Source of the DNA: UBA1672 sp051967755
Lineage (GTDB): Bacteria; Pseudomonadota; Alphaproteobacteria; Micavibrionales; Micavibrionaceae
NCBI GenBank assembly: GCA_051967755.1
Contig: JBQDYD010000003.1
Location: forward strand, 372,001-436,000
Reading direction: 5' to 3'
Length of the DNA: 64,000 nt
Part shown: piece after piece, positions 26,186 to 35,754 of the stretch
How positions within the stretch are numbered: the first letter of the stretch is position 1
Layout: each line of letters starts with the position of its first letter
Notes under the pieces: generated by a model
The model's database searches: none
Told to the model about the DNA's origin: nothing
The model's input: only the letters and a program-made list of their open reading frames with translations
Program-made: the position numbers and the translations under genes

Positions 26186-27088
26186 TTAACCGTTTGCAAC
26201 GGCAGCAACTTCAGCAGCGAAGTCTTCTTCTTCTTTTTCAATGCCTTCGCCAAGCTGTACGCGCGCGAATTCAGCAAGTTTGATGTCGCCGGCATCTTTA
26301 ACAGCCTGTTCAACAGTCTTATCTGTATCCATGATAAAGGTTTGCTCAGTCAGGCAAATCTCTTCATAGAACTTGCGGATACGGCCTTCAACCATTTTTT
26401 CTGCGATTTCTGCAGGCTTGCCTGACGCAATTGCTTGTTCTTTCAGAACGCTACGCTCACGGTCAAGAACCTCAGGGTCTACGGCATCCTTGTTAAGGAA
26501 CTGTGGGTTAGCAGCAGCTACGTGCATTGCAACCTGCTTCCCTGTTTCTTGTAGTGTGTCCGCAGCGGCAGATGACTCAAGTGCAACCAAAACACCGATT
26601 TTGCCAAGGCCGTCAGCCAAAGCACCGTGTACATAACCAACCACAGCACCTTGTGGAACAGAAACACGTGTCATACGACGAAGTGACATGTTCTCACCGA
26701 TTGTTGCGATAAGGTCAGTCAATGTGTCTGCAACAGTTTTACCGCCCAGATCAGCATTTTGAAGTTCTTCAATTGTGTTTACAGTCAGAGCCTTCTCAGC
26801 AATTTTCTTAACGAAAGCCTGGAATTCAGCGTTACGTGCAACGAAGTCTGTTTCCGCGTTTACTTCAACAACTGCGCCATTTGCACCGTCAGTTACAACT
26901 GCAACCAAACCTTCAGCCGCTGTGCGACCTGATTTTTTAGCAGCCTTAGCAAGGCCTTGTGTACGAAGCCAGTCAACAGCCTGGTCCATGTTACCATCAT
27001 TTTCAACCAAAGCTTTCTTAGCGTCCATCATGCCAACGCCGGTAGTTTCACGAAGTTCTTTAACCATTGATGCTGTAATATCAGCCAT
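26186..27088 (-). CDS. tsf: Elongation factor Ts
   Basis: 300 aa guanine-nucleotide exchange factor for EF-Tu. The N-terminal UBA-like domain includes VKELRETTGVGMMDAKKAL, followed by the GLAKAAKKSGRTAAEG linker and the core with VEVNAETDFVARN. GAGGACGAG lies directly before the ATG. It follows rpsB by 58 bp, the standard pair, and a hairpin separates it from pyrH. Confidence 0.98.
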   Translation of the reverse strand: MADITASMVKELRETTGVGMMDAKKALVENDGNMDQAVDWLRTQGLAKAAKKSGRTAAEGLVAVVTDGANGAVVEVNAETDFVARNAEFQAFVKKIAEKALTVNTIEELQNADLGGKTVADTLTDLIATIGENMSLRRMTRVSVPQGAVVGYVHGALADGLGKIGVLVALESSAAADTLQETGKQVAMHVAAANPQFLNKDAVDPEVLDRERSVLKEQAIASGKPAEIAEKMVEGRIRKFYEEICLTEQTFIMDTDKTVEQAVKDAGDIKLAEFARVQLGEGIEKEEEDFAAEVAAVANG

Positions 27089-27146
27089 TTTCTCGTCCTC
27101 TTCTTAAATAAATGAATAACTCAATGTTATAAGGAGAGCCTCCGCA

Positions 27147-27959
27147 TTAAGCGGAAGCTGCCTTCTTTGCTTTTTCTGCTGATTTGTCTTCATCAGATTT
27201 TGCTGCTTTTTTCTTAGGCACATCGACTTTAACATCTTCTTTTGCGCCTGCATCTTTACCTGATGCACCCAGCTCAGCTTGAAGACCGTCAACAACGGCA
27301 CCAACAACAAGTTCACAATATAGGTCAATCGCACGAAGAGCGTCATCGTTACCCGGGATAACATAATCAACACCATCAAAGCTGTTGTTACTGTCAACTA
27401 CTGCGAATACAGGAATGCCAAGTTTGTTGGCTTCTTTAATTGCGATGTCTTCTTTGTCAGTATCGATCACGAACAAAGCATCAGGCTGTCCGCCCATATC
27501 TTTAATACCGCCGATAGATGCTTCCAGCTTGTTACGCTCACGTGTCATCATCAAAAGTTCTTTTTTCGTGTAACCTGACTGGTCTCCACCTAGGATCTTT
27601 TCCAGGTCACGCAGACGATTGATTGATGTTGTGATTGTTTTCCAGTTTGTCAACATACCGCCTAACCAACGTTGGTTAACATAGTATTGACCACAACGCT
27701 TTGCGCTTTCAGCTACTGTTTCCTGTGCTTGTCTTTTTGTACCGACAAAAAGGATACGACCGCCTTTTGAAACGATGTTACGGATTTCTGTCAATGCAGT
27801 GTGAAGCATTGGCTGTGTTTGTTGTAGGTCAAGAATGTGAACACCATTACGCACACCAAAGATGTATTGGCGCATTTTCGGGTTCCAGCGACGTGTGTGA
27901 TGACCAAAGTGAACGCCTGCCTCTAGAAGCTGACGCATAGTGAATTCAGGTACTGCCAT
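27147..27959 (-). CDS. rpsB: 30S ribosomal protein S2
   Basis: 270 aa. Conserved blocks are FTMRQLLEAGVHFGHHTRRWNPKM, RNGVHILDLQQT, FVGTKRQAQ, YVNQRWLGGMLTNW and PDALFVIDTDKE; the tail beyond residue 230 is Lys/Ala-rich, as in other alphaproteobacterial S2 proteins. A strong AAGGAG precedes the ATG by a few bases. It heads the rpsB-tsf operon with its own promoter and a structured leader of about 120 nt. Confidence 0.98.
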   Translation of the reverse strand: MAVPEFTMRQLLEAGVHFGHHTRRWNPKMRQYIFGVRNGVHILDLQQTQPMLHTALTEIRNIVSKGGRILFVGTKRQAQETVAESAKRCGQYYVNQRWLGGMLTNWKTITTSINRLRDLEKILGGDQSGYTKKELLMMTRERNKLEASIGGIKDMGGQPDALFVIDTDKEDIAIKEANKLGIPVFAVVDSNNSFDGVDYVIPGNDDALRAIDLYCELVVGAVVDGLQAELGASGKDAGAKEDVKVDVPKKKAAKSDEDKSAEKAKKAASA

Positions 27960-28084
27960 TTTATATCTCCTTTTCCGGTTATACCTCTGCGGGACTGTGA
28001 GTAATCATTTGATTACACCGGACGGGCCTTATATCCATGATCAGATAAAGTCCCAAATCCCACATGTGAATTTAAAACTGGGGT
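27960..28084 (-). promoter_or_regulatory. Structured rpsB 5' leader
   Basis: About 120 nt between the proposed promoter and the rpsB ATG. It contains a perfect 6-bp hairpin GTAATC/GATTAC with a four-base loop (28001-28016) and a longer imperfect stem between the GGGCCTTAT and ATAAAGTCCC segments (28024-28054). Leaders of rpsB in other bacteria mediate S2 autoregulation; a similar role here is inference. Confidence 0.4.
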
Positions 28085-28113
28085 TTTCTAACGCGAAACT
28101 GTAGGGATTGCAA
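28085..28113 (-). promoter_or_regulatory. rpsB promoter
   Basis: On the minus strand TTGCAA (28108-28113) and TAGAAA (28085-28090) are separated by exactly 17 bp. Each matches the sigma-70 consensus at four or more of six positions. It lies in the spacer between the dnaE stop and rpsB, about 125 bases before the start codon. Confidence 0.55.
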
Positions 28114-28141
28114 GGAAAAAAGGACGTATTCACAGTAAATT

Positions 28142-31100
28142 CTACGTCTCGGAGACTTCGATTATACCGTCTTCGCTTCGAATCAGGTTTCTTGCCTGTG
28201 CACTGAGGGACCATGTCCCCGGTAATTCAATTAAGGCAACGCGATTATCATTCATATGCGCGTAGATCTTAATACGGGAACGCCCGCGCCCTTCTATGTC
28301 TAAAAACTCCTTCAGTTTCGGAGCCATTATAGCAGAAGAAGTATGAATATTTATTTCATGAATTTTATTATCAAGCGCATCATCGAGTGGCTGTATCTTT
28401 GAAGAGGTAAAGCGCATTTGGTCTTCTTGAAGCTCTACCTCAACACTCACCAATAAAGCCTGCCCGGGAACAAGGATTTCACGCGCAGCGTTGAGTGTTT
28501 CAGAGAAGATTGTGACTTCAAAAATGCCTGTCGGGTCAGAGAATTGTAAAAACGCATATTTACTTCCCTTTTGTGACATTTTCTCTTGTTTTTTCAGAAG
28601 GATACCGGCCATTTGATAAACGGCTTTTCCTTTTGTGATGATGTCTGTTTCCACATGCGAAAGGGAGACAATCTTCATGCGATCGAATTGTTTTTCACGT
28701 GTATCTAACGGGTGCGCGGACAAATAGAATCCGACGGCTTCAAATTCATGTGCCAGCCTGTCTAGTATGCTCCAGTTTTTTATGGCAGGTAGGTCAGGCA
28801 TACCAAGCCCGTTACTACCGCTGTCATCGCCGAACAGGCTGACTTGACCACTGGCTTTTTCTTCTGCCAATGATTGCGCATATTTCAGAATAATGTCTGT
28901 ACCGCCATTAAGGCTTGCGCGGTTTTTTTCCAAACAGTCAAATGCCCCCGCAGCGATAAGGCGCTCTAATTGACGTCTGTTCATCGTTTTCGGATCTATG
29001 CGCTCTGCAAAATCCTGTACTGTTTTGAATTCACCTTGAGATTTTCGTTCTTCAACCAAACGCTCCATGGCGTCTTCACCCACACCCTTTAGCGCGGCAA
29101 GTGCATAGCGAACTGCGCCCTCTTCTACCTTGAATTCGGGATCGGATTTATTAATGTCGGGCGTGAGCAGCGTCAGTTCTGCCTTATCCATATCCTGTTT
29201 GAAAATGCTGAGCTTGTCAGTGTTTCCAAGGTCGAGTGTCATCGACGCAGCCATGAATTCAACAGGATAATTTGCTTTCAGCCAAGCCGTCCAATACGCA
29301 ATGAGTGCATAAGCCGCCGCGTGCGATTTGTTAAAGCCATAGCCCGCGAATTTGGCGATTTGATCAAAAATTTCAGATGATTTTTCTTCGGCAACATCAT
29401 GATGCTCTTTTGCACCCTCAACAAATAATTGCCTTTGTCGGTCCATCTCTTCTTGGATTTTTTTACCCATGGCACGTCGCAGTAAATCCGCGCCACCAAG
29501 TGTATAGCCCGCGAGTTTCTGAGCGGCCTGCATGACCTGTTCCTGATAGATCATAATCCCGTACGTTTCTTCCAGAAACGGCTGCAAAATGGGGTGCATG
29601 TAATCAGGTTCTTCGCGTTCTTCCTTCACGTCGATATATTTAGGGATGTTATCCATTGGACCCGGGCGATATAGCGAAACAAGAGCAATAATATCTTCGA
29701 ACCTGTTCGGTTTTACTTTCCGAAGAGTATCACGCATGCCCGCACTTTCAAGCTGGAACACGCCGACGGTATTACCTTGCGTCATAAGTTCGTATGCGGA
29801 CTCATCATCAAGCGGAATGTCTAGTGCATCAATTTTTTTGCCTGTTTGTTCTTCCACCATGTCCAAGCATTTTTGAACAACAGTCATGGTTTTTAGACCA
29901 AGAAAGTCGAATTTCACCAGCCCCGCTTGTTCAACATATTTCATGTTGAATTGTGTCACAGGCATATCAGAGCGCGGATCACGATAAAGCGGGATAATAT
30001 CATCCAGCGGCTTGTCACCAATCACAACACCGGCGGCGTGCGTTGATGCATGCCTATAAAGGCCTTCAAGCTGTAGCGCGATCTCAATTAATTTTCTCTG
30101 CGTTTCATCTTTGCGCTTTTCGGCACGCAAGTCAGCGTCCGAATCCAGTGCCTCTTGTAAGGTCATTGGATTTGCAGGGTTATTGGGGATCATTTTTGCA
30201 ATGCGGTCAACTTGCCCGTACGACATCTGCAGCACGCGCCCGACGTCACGCACAACAGCACGCGCCTGTAATTTACCGAATGTGATAATTTGCGCGACGC
30301 GGTCATGACCATAGCGATCTTGAACATATTTAATGACCTCATCACGGCGATCCTGACAAAAGTCGATATCAAAGTCAGGCATCGATACACGTTCGGGGTT
30401 TAGGAAACGTTCGAACAGAAGGCCGAATTCCAAAGGGTCAAGGTCAGTAATCTTAAGCGCCCATGCCACAATAGAACCCGCACCCGAGCCCCTTCCCGGC
30501 CCTACCGGAATATTGTGATCTTTTGACCATTTAATAAAATCAGAAACGATAAGGAAATAGCCGGGGAAACCCATCTGGTTGATGATGTCTAGTTCAAAGT
30601 CGAGGCGCTCCCAATATGGTTTTGCAATTTCTTCCTTCTTTGCATCATCCATACCTTCGGTGAACACGAACTTTTCCAGGCGCCATTTCAAACCGTCTTT
30701 TGATTGGCCGGCAAGCTCCTCGGGTTCCGGTCGTTTGGTTTCGGTCTCAAAGGGCGGTAGAATCGGTGGCACGACCTTCAGCATGAAAGAGCAACGCTGT
30801 GCGATCACAACCGTGTTTTGAATGGCCTCAGGAATATCCTTGAATAGCTCGATCATTTCATGAGGCGATTTGAAGTAATGCTCTGGCGTAACTTTACGGC
30901 GGTCATCTTCGCTTACATAACGCCCGTCAGCGATACAGAGCAATGCATCATGGGCTTCGTGCGCAGATTTCTCCATGAAATAGCAATCATTAGTCGCGAC
31001 AAGCGGTACGTTATGCTTATACGCCCAATCAATCATCTGGTCTTCGACAGATTCTTCATCATTCCAGTCATGACGTTGAAGCTCTATATAAAAACGATCA

Positions 31101-31567
31101 TCAAAAATAGATTTTAGCTCCAGCAGAGCCTGTTCCGCGTCTTCTGCATTTCCTGCCAAAAGCTTTTGTGATATCGGCCCGGCCAACCCGCCGCTTAAAC
31201 AAATGAGGCCCTCAGCGTGATTCTTGATATCTTCAAGCTCCGCATTAACGCCGTGAGTATCGCCTTCAGCCATATAAGCATGACTAACGATTTTACAGAG
31301 GTTTTTATATCCTTGTTCATTTTGAACCAGCAAAACAATCTGGTGGCCGTCTTCTATGGACGCTTGGCACCCGATGATGGGCTGAATGCCTGCTTTTGAT
31401 GCCTCAAGAGAGAATTCCATGGCACCGAATAGGTTGTTCGTATCGGTGACGGCAACTGTGGGAATTTTATCGCGCGCGCATTTTGCAACCAAATCCTTGG
31501 TTTTAATTGCCCCTTCCGCCAAAGAATACGCAGAATGGAGGTGCAAATGTATAAAATGCTCAGCCAT
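28142..31567 (-). CDS. dnaE: DNA polymerase III alpha subunit
   Basis: 1141 aa replicative polymerase of the DnaE1 type. The N-terminal PHP domain starts FIHLHLHSAYSLAEGA; the polymerase domain has GPGRGSGAGSIVAWAL and the catalytic acidic motif MPDFDIDFCQDRRDEV, then QVMQAAQKLAGYTLGGADLLRRAMGKK. The C-terminal part holds the HhH region, an OB-fold (YQMAGILLKKQEKMSQKGSKY) and a tail. Length is normal for the family. It ends only 29 bases before the proposed rpsB promoter, so no separate terminator is visible. It follows lolD by 45 bp. Confidence 0.98.
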   Translation of the reverse strand: MAEHFIHLHLHSAYSLAEGAIKTKDLVAKCARDKIPTVAVTDTNNLFGAMEFSLEASKAGIQPIIGCQASIEDGHQIVLLVQNEQGYKNLCKIVSHAYMAEGDTHGVNAELEDIKNHAEGLICLSGGLAGPISQKLLAGNAEDAEQALLELKSIFDDRFYIELQRHDWNDEESVEDQMIDWAYKHNVPLVATNDCYFMEKSAHEAHDALLCIADGRYVSEDDRRKVTPEHYFKSPHEMIELFKDIPEAIQNTVVIAQRCSFMLKVVPPILPPFETETKRPEPEELAGQSKDGLKWRLEKFVFTEGMDDAKKEEIAKPYWERLDFELDIINQMGFPGYFLIVSDFIKWSKDHNIPVGPGRGSGAGSIVAWALKITDLDPLEFGLLFERFLNPERVSMPDFDIDFCQDRRDEVIKYVQDRYGHDRVAQIITFGKLQARAVVRDVGRVLQMSYGQVDRIAKMIPNNPANPMTLQEALDSDADLRAEKRKDETQRKLIEIALQLEGLYRHASTHAAGVVIGDKPLDDIIPLYRDPRSDMPVTQFNMKYVEQAGLVKFDFLGLKTMTVVQKCLDMVEEQTGKKIDALDIPLDDESAYELMTQGNTVGVFQLESAGMRDTLRKVKPNRFEDIIALVSLYRPGPMDNIPKYIDVKEEREEPDYMHPILQPFLEETYGIMIYQEQVMQAAQKLAGYTLGGADLLRRAMGKKIQEEMDRQRQLFVEGAKEHHDVAEEKSSEIFDQIAKFAGYGFNKSHAAAYALIAYWTAWLKANYPVEFMAASMTLDLGNTDKLSIFKQDMDKAELTLLTPDINKSDPEFKVEEGAVRYALAALKGVGEDAMERLVEERKSQGEFKTVQDFAERIDPKTMNRRQLERLIAAGAFDCLEKNRASLNGGTDIILKYAQSLAEEKASGQVSLFGDDSGSNGLGMPDLPAIKNWSILDRLAHEFEAVGFYLSAHPLDTREKQFDRMKIVSLSHVETDIITKGKAVYQMAGILLKKQEKMSQKGSKYAFLQFSDPTGIFEVTIFSETLNAAREILVPGQALLVSVEVELQEDQMRFTSSKIQPLDDALDNKIHEINIHTSSAIMAPKLKEFLDIEGRGRSRIKIYAHMNDNRVALIELPGTWSLSAQARNLIRSEDGIIEVSET

Positions 31568-31612
31568 AAATGAAACCTAGCAAAGAATGTGGGGGTATTT
31601 CTATCTGAAATA

Positions 31613-32497
31613 TCAAAATGGGAGGATTCTTCCAGATTTAACCTCAAGAATACGATCCATTTGGTTTGCAAGGTCAATGTTATGCGTCGCGATCAAGGCG
31701 CCAATACCGCGCTTTCTGACGTGTTCCAGTAATAACTCAAAGACCTCCTCTGAGGTTTCCGGATCCAGATTACCCGTAGGCTCATCAGCAAATAACAAGA
31801 ACGGATCGTTGGCCAGCGCGCGGGCAATTGCTACGCGTTGTTGTTCACCACCGGATAATGTTGCGGGGCGATGTTTTAAACGGTCTGCCAAACCTAGCTG
31901 AACAAGCAATTCTTCGGCCTTGCGGTTGGCTTCGTCCGGTGCCTTACCTGTAATGATCTGCGCCAAAGCCACATTTTCAAGTGCGCTGAATTCAGGAAGA
32001 AGGTGGTGGAACTGGTACACAAACCCAATATGCGAACTGCGCAGTTTTGTACGTGCGCGATCATTTAATTTAGATACATCGCGTTCATCCATAAGGATTT
32101 GCCCGGATGTCGGTGCGTCAAGCAAGCCAAGTATGTGTAAAAGCGTCGACTTACCGGAGCCACTTGGCCCAACAAGGGCGCAAATTTCACCTGAGTAGAG
32201 ACGCAAATCGACATTATTTAAGATGCTGAGCGTGTTGCTACCTTGTTTGTAAATTTTATTCAGACCACGAACAAATAATACAAGCTGACTTTCTGTGCTT
32301 GCCTCTGCATCTTCAAAATCATCATCTAACAGGTCGTCATCTTCTTCATCGAAAAAGAAGTCGGCATCTTCCAGCTCGTCAATCTCGGGCTCATGATACT
32401 TTTGAGAACCCGGCGCAGGAATATGATATTCCTCCCGAGGAACATCAGCTGTCGGAAAACTGTATTTTTCAAAAATTGCCATTAAGCTTTCGCCCAT
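31613..32497 (-). CDS. lolD: Lipoprotein-releasing ABC transporter ATPase LolD with acidic N-terminal extension
   Basis: 294 aa. The ATPase core starts near residue 72, with Walker A GPSGSGKS (110-117), signature LSGGEQQRVAIARAL and Walker B LLFADEPTG. It powers release of lipoproteins from the inner membrane to the LolA carrier. Residues 1-70 are not part of the normal protein (about 225-235 aa); between 36 and 65, 19 of 30 residues are Asp or Glu. The start at 32497 has no clear ribosome-binding site; an ATG at 32482 would drop five residues but keep the extension. The permease gene lies 18 bp upstream. Confidence 0.95.
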   Translation of the reverse strand: MGESLMAIFEKYSFPTADVPREEYHIPAPGSQKYHEPEIDELEDADFFFDEEDDDLLDDDFEDAEASTESQLVLFVRGLNKIYKQGSNTLSILNNVDLRLYSGEICALVGPSGSGKSTLLHILGLLDAPTSGQILMDERDVSKLNDRARTKLRSSHIGFVYQFHHLLPEFSALENVALAQIITGKAPDEANRKAEELLVQLGLADRLKHRPATLSGGEQQRVAIARALANDPFLLFADEPTGNLDPETSEEVFELLLEHVRKRGIGALIATHNIDLANQMDRILEVKSGRILPF

Positions 32498-32515
32498 AAT
32501 TTATCCGCATTATTG

Positions 32516-33757
32516 TCATTCATATCGCAAGGCCTCTACGGGATCTAAACGAGCCGCGCGCCAAGCAGGGAAAATCGTTGCTGCTATAGACAGAACAAAC
32601 GCCATTGTAAGAACCTGTATCACCTCGTTCCAGTTGATCTCTGCAGGAACTTCGGAAAGAAATCTGATTTCCGCATCCCATAAAGTCGCCCCTGTTAAAG
32701 CTTCGAGGATTTCACGAACAGTTTCAATATTCATTGCAAAAGTTATACCAATAAACGCCCCAACAACCGTACCGATTAAACCAATACTGGCGCCGGTCAG
32801 CATAAAGATGCGCATCATATTTGCACGCGTTGCGCCCATAGTGCGCATGATTGCAATGTCGTGCCCCTTATCTTTTACCAGCATAATCATGGATGAAATA
32901 ATATTAAAGGCGGCAACCAGAATGATAAGGCTTAGGATTAAGAACATAACGTTCTTTTCAACCTCAAGCGCATTAAAGAAGCTTTTATTCATGTCGCGCC
33001 AATCATAAATTGACGCCTTGCCGTCCAGCTCAAACTCAATTTCTTTGCGAATAGCGTTTATTTTTTCAGGTTCACTAAGAAACACTTCAATCGCACTAAC
33101 AGTATTTTTCATTTGAAAGAATTTTTGCGCCGCAGGTAAAGGCATGAAAACAAAGCTACTGTTATATTCATACATTTCAACATCGAATATCATGCCGACT
33201 TCGAATGTTCGTTGTGTAGGAACTGTACCGAATGGCGTTGTTTTTAATACAGGAGAAATGAGGGTGATTTTATCACCGACGCCTATTTTATATTTTTCTG
33301 CAAGGACGCTACCGATGGCGACGCTGAACTCTCTGAAATTTTCAAGCTCCCCTGCTCTTATACTATTATACAGCGTATCTCGGTTCGCAAAATCGGCCTG
33401 TGAAATACCGCGCACCATCACACCTGTCGCGGCGGCATGATGTGTCAAAAGGGTTTGCCCCTCCACGATTGGCGTAACATACTGCACGCCATTCACAGAT
33501 TTAATTGAGCCTGCGATCGCGTTGTAATCATAGAGCGCACCAGCCTGAGAATAGACATTCATGTGACCGCCCAGACCCAAAATTCGGCTAAACAGTTCCT
33601 GACGGAAGCCGTTCATAACACTCATAACGATAATGAGGGTCGCAACACCCAGAATAATACCTGCAAATGAAAAACCGGCAATGACTGAGACGAAACCCTC
33701 AGCCTTCTTAGAGCGCAAATAGCGCATCGCAACGGTTCTTTCAAATTTAGATACCAT
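32516..33757 (-). CDS. lolC: LolC/LolE-family lipoprotein-releasing permease
   Basis: 413 aa with the MacB/FtsX-type topology: one N-terminal membrane helix (about 25-50; GIILGVATLIIVMSVMNGFR), a large periplasmic domain, and three C-terminal helices ending WRAARLDPVEALRYE. Together with LolD it extracts lipoproteins from the inner membrane. Only one permease gene adjoins lolD, as is common in alphaproteobacteria, so the protein may form a homodimer like the LolF type; a second copy elsewhere cannot be excluded. It is one base after the proS stop. Confidence 0.93.
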   Translation of the reverse strand: MVSKFERTVAMRYLRSKKAEGFVSVIAGFSFAGIILGVATLIIVMSVMNGFRQELFSRILGLGGHMNVYSQAGALYDYNAIAGSIKSVNGVQYVTPIVEGQTLLTHHAAATGVMVRGISQADFANRDTLYNSIRAGELENFREFSVAIGSVLAEKYKIGVGDKITLISPVLKTTPFGTVPTQRTFEVGMIFDVEMYEYNSSFVFMPLPAAQKFFQMKNTVSAIEVFLSEPEKINAIRKEIEFELDGKASIYDWRDMNKSFFNALEVEKNVMFLILSLIILVAAFNIISSMIMLVKDKGHDIAIMRTMGATRANMMRIFMLTGASIGLIGTVVGAFIGITFAMNIETVREILEALTGATLWDAEIRFLSEVPAEINWNEVIQVLTMAFVLSIAATIFPAWRAARLDPVEALRYE

Positions 33758-33758
33758 G

Positions 33759-35210
33759 TTAGTAAGCCTTTCCGATCAGAACTTTTTGTCCTTCATCTTC
33801 AAACGGCATGCATCGTGTTGATAATGCATATTCTTTCATCACAGATTCTAGGTTTGCTTCTTCCAGCACAGAAACAGGAACGCGCACCAATCCGACTTTG
33901 TCTTGTTTAAAGAAGTCCTGAATGTCAGATAGGCCGTTTCCGTCAAAGGTATGATCATCACGGAATTTTGTAGAGCGCGCGAGCATATTATCATGCACGC
34001 TTTGAAGAAGCTCAGGTGCTCTTTGGATAAAGGCATCAACAGAAACTGTTTCTTTTGATTCTCTGCCGATATCACGGCGAACAAAAGTCACTTGCCCGTT
34101 TTCCATTTCACGGCCACCGATTTCTACGCGCAGAGGGATACCCTTTTTAATGGAATCCCACATTTTATCAGGGGTACGCATATCACGTTTATCGACCTGT
34201 GCGCGGATGCCCTTTGTTTTAAGCTCTGCGATGATTTTCTCTGAAAACTCAATAATTCCACCATCATCATCAATGTTTTTTACAACAGGCAGAATGACAA
34301 CCTGTTGAGGCGCAATAAAGGGAGGCATCATCATGCCGTCATCATCACCATGGATCATAATCATACCGCCAATTGCGCGCGTACTGAATGCCCAACTGGT
34401 TGTGTAGGCATGCTCTTCATCGCCATTACGGTTTTGGAATTTAATGCCGCAACCCTTTGAGAATGTTTGCCCAAGATCATGCGTTGTCGCCGCCTGAAGG
34501 GCTTTACCGTCCTGCATTAGGGATTCAAAGGCATATGTTTCAATCGCACCAGGAAAACGTTCATCAGGTGTTTTAATCCCCTTAAAGCCTGTGAATGCCA
34601 GATATTCATGAAAGAATTTCTCATACATATCAAGAATAGTCAGGCAGTCTTCTTTCGCACCTTCAGGTGTTTCAAATGCATTATGGCCTTCGTGCCAGAA
34701 GAATTCAGATGTTCTGAGGAACATGCGTGTGCGCATTTCCCAACGCATTACATTGCCCCACTGGTTTAGTTTCAGTGGTAGATCACGATAGGATTGAACC
34801 CACCGCGCCATGGCATCGCCAATAATGGTTTCAGAGGTTGGGCGCACGACATAGGGTTCTTCCAGTTTTCCTGCAGGGACTAGTCCGCCTTCCTCGCTTG
34901 CCTCAAGTCTGTGGTGCGTAACAACCGCACATTCTTTTGCGAAACCGTCAATATGCTCGGCTTCTTTTTCAAGAAATGATAACGGGATAAGAAGTGGGAA
35001 GCTGGCATTTTGTACACCGTAATCTTTCAGCCACGGATCAAAAATATTTTGCATGTTTTCCCATATGGCAAAACCATATGGTTTGATAATCATACATCCA
35101 CGCACAGGTGAGTTTTCAGCCATGTCAGCGGCTTTGATAACTTGTTGATACCATTCAGGAAAATTTTCTTCACGCGTTGGCGTAATGGCAGTTCTGGCCT
35201 TTTTACCCAT
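33759..35210 (-). CDS. proS: Prolyl-tRNA synthetase, archaeal/eukaryal-type
   Basis: 483 aa class II synthetase. The sequence follows the archaeal/eukaryal-like (ProS3) form: PVRGCMIIKPYGFAIWENMQ, FPLLIPLSFLEKEAEHIDGF, YVVRPTSETII, MRWEMRTRMFLRTSEFFWHEGH, and a C-terminal extension ending in Tyr (GQKVLIGKAY). The zinc-binding cysteines of archaeal enzymes are largely gone; one Cys remains in STRCMPFE. No editing insertion domain is present. Most alphaproteobacteria have the shorter bacterial type 2 enzyme (about 440 aa) at this same site before lolC, so an in-place replacement is likely. One base separates it from lolC. Confidence 0.96.
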   Translation of the reverse strand: MGKKARTAITPTREENFPEWYQQVIKAADMAENSPVRGCMIIKPYGFAIWENMQNIFDPWLKDYGVQNASFPLLIPLSFLEKEAEHIDGFAKECAVVTHHRLEASEEGGLVPAGKLEEPYVVRPTSETIIGDAMARWVQSYRDLPLKLNQWGNVMRWEMRTRMFLRTSEFFWHEGHNAFETPEGAKEDCLTILDMYEKFFHEYLAFTGFKGIKTPDERFPGAIETYAFESLMQDGKALQAATTHDLGQTFSKGCGIKFQNRNGDEEHAYTTSWAFSTRAIGGMIMIHGDDDGMMMPPFIAPQQVVILPVVKNIDDDGGIIEFSEKIIAELKTKGIRAQVDKRDMRTPDKMWDSIKKGIPLRVEIGGREMENGQVTFVRRDIGRESKETVSVDAFIQRAPELLQSVHDNMLARSTKFRDDHTFDGNGLSDIQDFFKQDKVGLVRVPVSVLEEANLESVMKEYALSTRCMPFEDEGQKVLIGKAY

Positions 35211-35227
35211 AATATACTCCGAGAAAT

Positions 35228-35752
35228 TTAGTCATTATATTTTGGATGCATCTTTGCATCATCGGGATATTGTCCCTCAATTTTATCGCTAGAGAGTACG
35301 GGATGATGACTTTCATGTCCATGCTGTTCTGCTTGATCGGATTGAATTTTTTTATTCTGCCTATGATAGTTTTGACAAAGCGTTCTAACCTTACCTGATA
35401 TATCTTTACCGTTATATTGAACATGGCCGTTTTGGAAAATTTTAATGTCTGCGACTGTTGGTTTAATTTCACCGCCAATAGGTAGTGAAACACCATAGCG
35501 CGCAGCAAGGTCAATTTCGATTGGAATTATAACGGGGTTGTAAATCTTCGCTGATGAATCTGCATCTACATCGGCGGCTGTTACGGTATTACCATAAACA
35601 TCAACATTCGGGACGTATTCGGCTCCGACCGGATCGGTTTTATCTTTTGAGACATGTTCACACAGAATTTCTACCTTGTCTTCGGTGGCGTGTGCATCAG
35701 ATATTGAAAGCACAAGAGCAGCAATGAACAGAAGGAAAATATGACGATGCAT
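35228..35752 (-). CDS. Exported protein of unknown function
   Basis: 174 aa, not recognised. A clear signal peptide (1-23, hydrophobic core FLLFIAALVLSI, cleavage after AHA) precedes a mature part with two Cys residues far apart, a stretch PIEIDLAARYGVSLPIGGEI and ADIKIFQNGHVQYNGKDISGK that could be a small beta domain, and a polar His-rich tail. It lies two bases after the DUF1467 gene and 17 bases before proS, so it is cotranscribed with them. A periplasmic role is likely from the signal peptide only. Confidence 0.75.
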   Translation of the reverse strand: MHRHIFLLFIAALVLSISDAHATEDKVEILCEHVSKDKTDPVGAEYVPNVDVYGNTVTAADVDADSSAKIYNPVIIPIEIDLAARYGVSLPIGGEIKPTVADIKIFQNGHVQYNGKDISGKVRTLCQNYHRQNKKIQSDQAEQHGHESHHPVLSSDKIEGQYPDDAKMHPKYND

Positions 35753-35754
35753 GA

